From positions 24,444,001-24,508,000 of the forward strand of contig CAMQGK010000638.1 in assembly GCA_947000775.1 (NCBI GenBank): 64,000 bases of DNA, in the 5' to 3' direction. Each line of letters begins with the position of its first letter. Positions within the stretch are counted from its first letter, which is position 1. This stretch comes from Pterois miles (taxonomy: Eukaryota; Chordata; Actinopteri; Perciformes; Scorpaenidae). Positions 56,514 to 64,000 of this stretch are shown piece by piece. The notes below the pieces were generated by a model. The model was given only the letters and a program-made list of their open reading frames with translations, did not search any database and was not told the origin of the DNA. The translations under genes were made by a program, and so were the position numbers.

Positions 56514-57178
56514 CAGATATAACATTTTGACCACTTGCCTGATATTGAGCAGGTCCAGCACATCCCACAGATGCTTGATTGGATTGAGATGTGGAGAATC
56601 TGGAGGCCAAGTTAACACCTCAAACTCATTGTTGTGTTCCTCAAAAAATTCTTTAACCATTTTGCAGTGTGCACACTGCCTCCTCCGGCTTGCCTTCTTC
56701 CCATAGTGCATCCTGGTGCCACGTCTCTCACTCAGCCATCCATCATGATGTAAAAGAAACCGTGATTCATCAGACCAGGCCACGTTCTTCCATCGCGCCG
56801 TCATCCAGTTCTGATGCTCACATGTAGTCGCTTTTGGTGGTGCACATCGGTCAGCATGGGCACCCTGACCGATCTGCAGCTTCACAGCCTCATACGCAAC
56901 AAACTGTGATGTACTGTGTGATCTGACATCTTTCTATCTGGTTTTCCTTCCTTGGACCACTTTTGGTTGGTCCTGACCACTGCAGACCGGGAACATCCCA
57001 CAAGAGCTGCAGTCCTGGAGATGCTCTGACCCAGTCGTCTAGCCATCACAGTTTTGCCCTTGTGAAAATCACTCACGTCCTTCCGCTGCCCATTTTTTAT
57101 GCTTCCAGCACGTCAACTTCAAGGACAAAATGTTCACTTGCTGCCTGATATATCCCACCTACTGCCAGGTGCCACTGT
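56514..57178 (-). mobile_element. Tc1-like DNA transposon, internally deleted, inactive
   Basis: The right end (57178 inward on the minus strand) reads AGTGGCACCTGGCAGTAGGT and GAACATTTTGTCCTTGAAG. The transposase remnant follows: MARRLGQSISRTAALVGCSR and SAVVRTNQKWSKEG (N-terminal helix-turn-helix region), closed by TGA near 56882. The next frame has WKNVAWSDESRFLLHHDGW, which holds the first catalytic Asp region. It then jumps to EFFEEHNNEFEVLTWPPDSP and LNPIKHLWDVL. In Tc1 proteins the Glu of PIExLWD is the third catalytic acid; here it is Lys. The part with the second Asp is missing. The N-terminus is frameshifted after its ATG, so no ATG-initiated product covers the domain. Length is about 665 bp, against roughly 1.6 kb for intact relatives. 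Confidence 0.93.
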
Positions 57179-57188
57179 AGCAAGATTC

Positions 57189-57565
57189 ATTCATTCATTC
57201 ATCATCAACCGCGGGGGGAGCGGGAGCCGATCCCAGCTAGCATTGGGCGAAGGCGGGGTTCAGCCTGGACAGGTCGCCAGTCCATCGCAGGGCACATAGA
57301 GACAGACAACATATAGACAATCAAAGATATAGACAATAGTCACAATCAAACATATAGACAATAGTCACATCCACACCTACGGGCAATTTAGAGTCATCAA
57401 TTAACCTAAATTGCATGTTTTTGGACTGTGGGAGGAAGCCGGAGTACCACGCTTACACGGGGAGAACATACAAACTCCACACAGAAGAGTCCCAAGCCGG
57501 AATCGAACCTGCGACCCTCTTGCTGTGAGGCGACAGCGCTAACCACTACACCACCGAGCAGCCCC
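57189..57565 (-). mobile_element. tRNA-headed SINE-like element, complete head
   Basis: On the minus strand it starts GGGGCTGCTCGGTGGTGTAG and TGGTTAGCGCTGTCGCC (A box), then AGGTTCGATTCCGGC (B box) and CCTCCCACAGTCCAAAAACA. A local tandem duplication of ACATATAGACAATAGTCACA-type sequence at about 57308-57370 makes it longer than the others. It ends in ATTCATTCATTC just beyond the Tc1 terminus, about 10 bp away. I see no clean target-site duplication. Confidence 0.87.
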
Positions 57566-57699
57566 TGTATAATCATTGTTATTCACTTCACCTGTCAGTG
57601 ATCATAATGTATTGGCTGATCGGTCTGTATAGTTCTGATTCAAGATTTAGTGTTATTTAAAATTGCAATGCAGACATTTTTGTTTTTACATCATTTATG

Positions 57700-57862
57700 T
57701 GTTTTCCACATAATTTATGATCAGTTTTCACACCCAGAAACCTGCATAATGCTGGAAATATGTAAACGTGGAGAGGAGTAATTATCATATCCTGAATATG
57801 ATGTGAAAAGCAGGTTTAAAACCAACCACAAAATATTAGTGTGCATGTAATCATGCTCTAAT
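57700..57862 (+). mobile_element. MITE 'family H', fragment
   Basis: ATTATCATATCCTGAATATG, then AAATATTAGTGTGCATGTAA, corresponds to the right part of the element at 34330-34928. Confidence 0.5.
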
Positions 57863-58362
57863 GTGATCGTGCCAATGTTTCCTATCAGGTTGTTTTTCTG
57901 ATGTACTCCATTCATGCAACTTCAATGAATGATGAATCTGTGTATTTCTGATGCAAGACCTTCAAAAGTCTGCAATCAACATCTCAGATTTCTAAAAACT
58001 GTTGAGGTTATATAAACTGTTTTTCCATGTTTGACCACTAGATGTCACCCATAACCAGGGCCGTAACAGCTGAACAGTCTGTGTGCCGAGTCTCAGATAA
58101 ACTGACAACACAGCAAGAGCTGCATCCTTAATGCAGACAGAGGCATCAAATGTCCAATTAGTGACACGATTTTCCTATAAAACATAATTTTGCTTCTTTG
58201 TTAGAAAGGCACAGCAGGGATGGACAAGCTGAGCACAAAATGTCTCATTTTAAGACGTTAGATTGACGTGTTGTCATTGCCAGCTCTTATATAAGTGATG
58301 CACTGAGTGATTGATGTTTTCTTGGCTGTGTGTTCAGCTAGGTAGCTACCCAGATGTCTGAG

Positions 58363-58410
58363 GAGGCTCTGAGGATGACGTCTTGGCCCTGAACCCCACC
58401 AGTATGTCAG
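58363..58410 (+). other. Possible 48-nt cassette exon, unproven
   Basis: A near-consensus splice donor (CAG|GTAAGA) lies at 58410/58411. Upstream, TTTTCTTGGCTGTGTGTTCAG provides a pyrimidine-rich tract, with AG dinucleotides at 58336-58337, 58352-58353 and 58361-58362. Only the last gives a frame open to the donor, reading GSEDDVLALNPTSMS with the same phase at both ends. The two closer AGs to the tract would normally be preferred and both give stops, which weakens the case. I do not recognise the peptide. Confidence 0.15.
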
Positions 58411-58651
58411 GTAAGATGTCTGACCTGATTACCTGGACGCACGCTCACAGCCTCATACCTCCGGGTTTATTTCAAACAAGATTTATAGTTTCTGATAGGT
58501 GATATTTAAAACAATATTCACTAAATCTAAATGTGACCTTTCATGACAAAAAAAACAACTCTGAAATATATTCATGTCTGGCGCTAAAAGAGTCTGAAAC
58601 AGCAACTAGACTGAAATATGAACATGTTGAGTATAAACCAAAAACTCCTCA

Positions 58652-58690
58652 TCTTGTTTTTTTTTTTTTTGTTTTTTTTTTTTAAATATA
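58652..58690 (+). repeat. Poly(T) tract and AT run
   Basis: A run of T with one G break, followed by an AT dinucleotide run. It lies directly before the family G element. Confidence 0.85.
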
Positions 58691-58728
58691 TATATATATT
58701 TTCAAACTTAAGTCTGAGAACTCAAAAC

Positions 58729-59777
58729 TTGAAAGGGACATATCATAAAAACTCACTTTTCAGTGCTTGTGTCCATACATTTGGATATCCGGAGTCATTA
58801 CCAATCCATAAACTGTGAGAAAAGACAACCAAGACAGTTTTTTGTGGGCTGATTAGATCAGAAAACATGATTCAACAAGTCATCCAGATTTGTCTTCCCT
58901 TCCTATGTCACATGCACATTATGGTCCTTTCTCAAACCGTCCCCGTTTTGCCTGTTTGCGTGGATGATCCAGAGAAACTAAATCTCAGATAAAGTGACTT
59001 CTTTTATTTACAGGGCAAACAACCATACGCGTTTTGGCCAAAAGCCTTCGTCAGCGTGAATAATTAAAACACTCAGGTGAGATACAGCCACCAATAAGGC
59101 TTATTAGTGGCTCCCTTATTGGTGTCTGTGTCTCACCTGAGTATTTAAAACTGGCTTTCCGTTTTATTGGTCACACTGACAAAGGCTTTTGGCCAAAACG
59201 TGTATGGTTGTAAATAAAAGAAGTCACTTTTTGTGAGAGTGCCAGAGATTTTGTTTCTCTTGTTCATGCTGCTGCCTGGGACCCAATATATTTTTAAAAA
59301 TTTGTAGTCGTGTTCACTGTTATTTTCTTTTGTGTGGATGATCCGCCATATTAAGTGACATCCCAAACCAATTAGCGGGGAATAATTGGGTTATAAACCC
59401 TCCAACAGTGAGCCTGCATCAATGCTGACTTGCTGGCCACGTGCAATGGCATTTTGTTTGACATGGAGCATGCGCCGTATAAACATTGCTGTGAACCTTT
59501 GCACATCCCCTCTGCTTCACATTAACCCATCGTTACGAAACGTTTCCATCGGAAAGAGGTAAGTTCCTCAGGTTCGGTTTGAGAGGCCCTATCTTTACAA
59601 AGGTGCATCATTTTTCTCTCACAAGCATTTCAGACAGAGGGTGAATACAGGGATATTCAGACAGAACGCATGAGGAAAATAATGTGGTTTTTGAACATTA
59701 AAGGATATAAACATGTTCTAGTAGAAACCCAAAATACAAGTATGAACGTGGAAATGACATGATATGTCCCCTTTAAA
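58729..59777. mobile_element. MITE 'family G', copy 2, split by a foldback insertion
   Basis: The left end TTGAAAGGGACATATCATAA and right end TGACATGATATGTCCCCTTT are inverted. Inside are CACTTTTCAGTGCTTGTGTC, CAGTTTTTTGTGGGCTGATT, AGATCAGAAAACATGATTCA and, near the right end, CTAGTAGAAACCCAAAATAC. Removing the insertion 58971-59333 plus one target duplication leaves an element of about 675 bp with no coding frame. Confidence 0.82.
58971..59333. mobile_element. Foldback element with ~125-bp arms, nested, 11-bp TSD
   Basis: The left arm (58972-59099) has AAAGTGACTTCTTTTATTTA, CATACGCGTTTTGGCCAAAA, GCCTTCGTCAGCGTG and CTCAGGTGAGATACAG. The right arm (59114-59260) is its imperfect inverse. A further ~75 bp beyond the right arm has no partner. 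GTGGATGATCC at 58960-58970 and again at 59334-59344 is an exact 11-bp target-site duplication. The element is therefore a single insertion into family G copy 2. It has no ORF. Confidence 0.88.
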
Positions 59778-59896
59778 ATCAGCTCAAGGCCCTATTACAA
59801 CTGAGAAAACTCAATCTGCTGATGAAGATTAAAAGCCCCAGAACAAATCAAGTTACTGGACATAGTCAACCACTGCTGCCACGGCCAAAAGTGAAC

Positions 59897-60619
59897 TTTA
59901 AAGGGGACATCTCCTCATTTTCACATCTCCTCATTTTCAGGTTCATACCTGTACTTTGGGTTTCTACTAGAACAAGGGAACCACAAAACTTATTTGAGCC
60001 TCATAAGGAAGGTAACACAGACTATTAAGTCTAATGCAGTGAGGAGAACGAATGAGACATTGAAGAAATGTCTGAAGGGATTTGGCTGGATGTTCCTGCT
60101 GGCTATTCACCAAACGCGGTATGATTATTCTGGATATGTCTTTCAATATTACTTTTTAGTTGTCGAATCTGTCTACGCACTTTTAAATTTCTCTGAGACT
60201 TTTCTTTTCTGGGATTTTGGATCCATAGCTAGCCTACTGAGCTCTTGCGGTTCGATTAAAATGAGAGGATAAGGCGCCAGACAACTTTTTTTTTTTAATT
60301 TGGCGTGTAGATCTTTACAACTGGATAATGCAAGAAACACTATAGAAACACTATACAAAAATGATAATTAAAAATAACTTTATATTCATTTCCATATAAT
60401 TTTTGTCAAAGCCACCAGGAGCCACTAGAGCGGGGCTAAAGAGCCACATGTGGTGCTTTAATGTTTAAAAAAGCACATTATTATTCTCCTACTGTCAGCC
60501 TGAATAAACCTGTATTCACCCTCCCACCCCCCAAAGTTCACTCTTGACCTGGCAGCAGCAGCTGTCCAGTTATGCACAAGCACCGAAAAAAAAAAAAAAA
60601 AAATTCATGATATGTCCCC
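59897..60619. mobile_element. MITE 'family G', copy 3, interior replaced
   Basis: The left end TTTAAAGGGGACATCTCCTC is followed by a small tandem duplication of CATCTCCTCATTTTCA, then GTTCATACCTGTACTTTGGG. The right end is TCATGATATGTCCCC, preceded by an A run (60585-60602). Between about 59990 and 60490 the sequence matches no other family G copy. It includes a piece (GAGCCACTAGAGCGGGGCTA, AAGAGCCACATGTGG) that looks like the end of another hAT element. Confidence 0.65.
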
Positions 60620-61949
60620 ACCGTTTGTCAGTGACGTCCATGGCGTAACATGAAAGCCATCAACAAAAATCTAGTTTTCTGTGCAGAACGTCCTTCCAGC
60701 TTTACATGGCGCTCAGCTTGTACCACTGATCATGTGCAGAGAGGTGCAGAGGACTCTGCTTACTGGAACATCAACAGCAAGAAACGTTTGTGATGTGAGG
60801 GAGCAAAAAATCCAGGTTAAAACAAATTTAAATCTCCTTTTAGTAAGATTTTGTAGTATTTTTAGTCAAAACTGATAACCTAGTCTAGTCTCAGAGTTAT
60901 AGTCAAGCACATTTTGCTGAAAAGAAAGTGCTTTGTTCTTAAATTGCCTCATGATTTGAGTTAAAATGTCTCAGTTTGAACTTGGAAGAAGCTCCTTTTT
61001 CACATTTATTACAGCTCATTCAGTGTACGCTAGGAAAGCAGACTCGCACACATTAAAAATGACATGTTAACCCTCCTGGCTCGTAGTATACCAGATGTAC
61101 GTGCTGCTGTTTAGAGACAGGATGTCCTGTACACTGAACAGTCTCTGCCTCTATGTGCATTTATTTACTCAACATAGATACCGTACAGGAAGAACTGGCG
61201 TCACGTGTGGATTTAGCCGGTCCAGACGACCCCGCTGACCCGCCACATATGCTATCGACAGGCATGAGCTCACATGTATGACATGAGGAAATAAACCTGA
61301 TCCCCCTACTCACTGTAACACCAGAACAACAACATGTGACAAAGTGATGTTTCTGATTCACGTTAACCTGCTGTTTTATTAGCATCTGACTGTTGAAGCC
61401 TTTGATTTTATGTGAAAAGCAGAGGAGCGTCAGTCTCACCTGTTTCACTGAGCGAGTAGCTTCTTTTTTAAAAGTGCCTCTCCCATCTATTTTAGAGCCA
61501 GCAGAAAATTGCTCCCCCCGCTGGAAAGATGAGGCCATTCAAAATGGTAATATTTATCCTCCCTCTCAGCTCTGCTTTTCCTCCTCTCTGTCAGTCTGGG
61601 TGAGCTTCGGTGCTCTCATGAGCTTTTCACTAAAAACTGAGAAGCTGCTTCAGACTTTAACCTCCTTCAGATTTTGCTTTAAATGTTGTGAAAGGCCTTG
61701 AATGACTCGATTGATTCTGTTAAGATCTGATAACGTGGGTAAGTACTCATTTGGGGAAATTTTGAAACAAAAAAAAAAAGATTTCTCTTCTTTTTCATAT
61801 TTTTCTTTCACTCTCACCTCCCAAACACTTAACTGAGCTCCTGCTGAGATCTCATTTAAATATCTGTTGTGTCATTATGTTCTCTTCACCAGAGATAACA
61901 GAGCTCATTTATTTAAGTTGGTATGATAACATAAAGACCTGCAGATTAC
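60620..61949. other. No recognised feature
   Basis: Unique sequence. The minus-strand frame 61538-61161 has no motif. Confidence 0.45.
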
Positions 61950-62268
61950 GGCTGCAACTAGCGATTATTTTAATTGTCAATTAATGTGTTGATTATTTCC
62001 TTGATTACTCGATTAGATTTGGGCTATAAAATGGTGAAAAATGTCAATCAGTGTTTCCCAAAGCCGAAGATGACATCCTCACATGTTTTGTTCAAGATTC
62101 AAGATTCAAAGTATTTATTGTCATGTGCCCAATGAAATTCTTACTTTGCTGCCCACACTGAATGCCAGTAATACAATAAAGAATAATGATAGTAAAAAAG
62201 AGAAAAAACAAAATATAGAATAGTACTCTGTCGAAAATATAATTTAACAAAGAGCAGCATGTGACGTA

Positions 62269-62299
<31 letters not shown>

Positions 62300-63914
62300 T
62301 ACCAAATGCAAATACACATTTGTAATTTAAAAAGAACAGCATGTGGGAAATACAGAAATATAAACTATGCAGAAGAGCGTGACAAATGTATATATAAATA
62401 TATGTACAATGTATATACAAATGTGCAACAAAGATCAGCTATGAGTAGCTGTCAGCAAAGTGTACAAAGCTTGAATGAATAATGTGCAAATTGTATGTGT
62501 GCAGTCTATTTATATGAGATAGTCCATGATTGCAGCTCCTGTAGCTGTTCAGGAGTCTGATGGCAGTTGGAAAGAAGGAGTTCACACCTCTGTACCTCCG
62601 GCCTGTGGACAGAAGTGTGAACAGTCTGTGATGGGGGTGGGTGGGGGTGGGGTCCCTGAGGATGGAGGCAGCTCTGCTCTGGACTCTACGGTAGACGATG
62701 GTAGATGCTCTGCAGAGTGATCTTCCCAGCAGTCTTCACCACTCTCTGCAGGCGTTTGCAGTCCATAGCAGTTGTGCTGCCGTACCACACGGTAATGCAG
62801 CTGGTGCGGATGCTTTCAACCATGCAGCTGTAGAAGTCGCTGAGGATCTTTGGTGAAAGGCCAAACTTCCTCAGCCTCCTCATGAAGTACAGCCGCTGTT
62901 GAGCCCTCTTCACCAGCTGTGTGGTGTTAAATGTCCAGGTAAGGTCCTCACTGATGTGGACACCCAGGTATTTAAAGCTGCTCACCCTCTCCACTTCAAG
63001 CTCCCAGATGAACAGTGGCCGATGAGGTCTCCTCTCCTTCCTCATGTCCACTATCATCTCCTCTGTCTTGTCTGTGTTGAGGGTGAGGTTGTTGTCCACG
63101 AACCATGACACCAGACTGGCCACCTCCCTCCTGTAAGCCGACCTCCTCCCCACCAGTGATGGAGGTAACACAGACGTGGGTGAACAGGGTGTAGAGGACA
63201 GGGCTGAGGACGCATCCCTTTGGGGTGCCAATGTTGGTGAAGATGCTGGCTGAAGTCTTATTTCCAGTCCTGACAGACTGGGGCCAGTCAGTCAGAAAGT
63301 CCAGGAGCCAGTCACAGAGGGTGAAGTGTAGACCAAGTGTAGACAGTTTGTGTTTGAGTTTGTGGGGGATGACCATGTTAAAAGTGGAGCTGTAGTCGAT
63401 AAAGAGTATCCTGATGTAGGAGTCTATTGTCCAGGTGGAGGAGAGAAAAGAGGGCAGCAGCAATGGCATCTGAGTTTGACCTGTTGGGTCGGTAGGCATA
63501 CTGCAGCGGGTCCAGGGTGTCCGGTTTGCTGCTCTGAACGTGGGACAGCACCACTCTCTCAAAACACTTCATAATGATTGGAGTGAGTGCAACTGGCCTG
63601 TAGCCATTCACGAAGGTGGGTGGGCTTTTCTTGGGAAGAAAGAATGATTGTGGTCTTGAAGTAGAGAGGAACAATTCTTTGTCTGAGAGAAAGGTTGAAG
63701 ATGGAGGTGAAAACATCCACCAGCTCGTTGGCACATGCTCTGAGGGCCACAGCTCAAACATATTCAGTTTACTGACTTAGAGGAGTAAAGAAACCAGAAA
63801 ATATTCACATTTAAGAAGCTGGAATCAAAGAATTTTTACATTTTTCTTGAAAAATTACTCAAACTGATTAATAAAATAGTTGGCAAACAATTAATCGATT
63901 AATCGTTGCAGCTC
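61950..63914. mobile_element. MITE 'family R', split by an L2/CR1-like LINE
   Basis: The left part (61950-62092) starts GGCTGCAACTAGCGATTATT and runs to GACATCCTCACATGTTTTGT. The right part (about 63747-63914) resumes with CCACAGCTCAAACATATTCA, AGAGGAGTAAAGAAACCAGA and AAGAAGCTGGAATC, and ends AATCGATTAATCGTTGCAGC. Compared with the unsplit copy at 26998-27272 the join is exact within a few bases. The outer ends are inverted GCTGCAAC/GTTGCAGC motifs. Confidence 0.87.
62093..63746 (-). mobile_element. L2/CR1-like LINE, reverse transcriptase remnant and 3' UTR
   Basis: Minus-strand RT blocks occur in order. VNGYRPVALTPIIMKCFERV and LQYAYRPNRS lie in the first frame (63761-63378). LFIDYSSTFNMVIPHKLKHK, with the first catalytic Asp, and GTPKGCVLSPVLY lie in the second (63562-62996). 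NNLTLNTDKTEEMIVD, FKYLGVHISEDLTW, RAQQRLYFMRRLRKFGLSPK and SCITVWYGS lie in the third (63231-62686). All three frames are used, so at least two frameshifts exist. The stretch that should carry the (F/Y)ADD catalytic box between the second and third parts is missing. The copy is 5'-truncated: no endonuclease is seen. Its 3' UTR ends in repeats of the GAATCTTGAATCTTGAA type at about 62093-62105, as in L2/CR1 elements. An (AAT)n lies at about 62266-62295. Confidence 0.9.
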
Positions 63915-64000
63915 CACAGCAGATAAATGCAAAATAATATTCAATTAAATCTGTTTAATGCAATTTTTAAAGTATTGTCCAAAATAGATCTCCCATCATT

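Noticed and set aside
61161..61538. 125-codon minus-strand ORF
   Set aside because: Ser/Lys-rich chance frame with no motif or splice context.

Overview
The window looks like nuclear DNA of a teleost fish, most probably a percomorph. The reasons are vertebrate-type microsatellites, a Tc1-like transposon, RTE-like and L2/CR1-like LINE fragments, tRNA-headed SINE-like elements, and a dense mixture of non-autonomous hAT-type MITEs that I recognise from fish genomes. There are no bacterial-style gene arrays. I could not confirm a single host protein-coding exon in 64 kb, and the long open frames are almost all explained by repeats, low complexity or chance. The stretch therefore reads as an intergenic region or a very large intron.

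Layout. 1-6.7 kb: mostly unique sequence, one unrecognised ORF (1148-1423), a tandem duplication carrying trinucleotide microsatellites (1891-2300), the 5' part of a LINE on the minus strand (3102-3695) and a MITE-like element with ~100-bp inverted arms (4722-5127). 6.7-21.9 kb: MITE fragments, a MITE carrying a 55-bp minisatellite (8508-9400), a SINE nested in a long-TIR element (12766-13556), a BED-finger hAT remnant (16550-17060), a decayed reverse-transcriptase fragment (20367-20590) and a second minisatellite-bearing MITE (20888-21897). 22-32 kb: several copies of one hAT-like MITE family (here 'family A'), a ~90-bp satellite (24444-25074), a local duplication and large GT/AT microsatellites. 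32.9-38.6 kb: a TTTAAAGGGGAC element, three SINE copies (one apparently corrupted at 35583-35950) and a perfect 39-bp palindrome (38504-38620). 39-46 kb: lower repeat density, with unique stretches resembling conserved non-coding DNA, and a second BED-finger hAT remnant. 46-52.3 kb: LINE 3' end, a 21-bp tandem array and three family A copies. 52.3-64 kb: foldback elements, a broken Tc1-like transposon, two further TTTAAAGGGGAC elements (one with a nested foldback element) and an L2/CR1-like LINE inserted into another MITE (61950-63914).

The elements do not form a pathway. What they record is insertion history: several nestings can be ordered, some with intact target-site duplications. All autonomous-type coding remnants are visibly dead: frameshifts, a lost reverse-transcriptase catalytic box, a lost catalytic glutamate in the transposase, and degraded zinc-finger ligands. 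I see no new functional system. The most interesting signals are the minisatellite that expanded inside one MITE family, the purine-run SINE that probably reflects a sequencing or assembly fault, the perfect palindrome and the long-arm inverted repeats. Family names rest on recognition by eye, without a database search.
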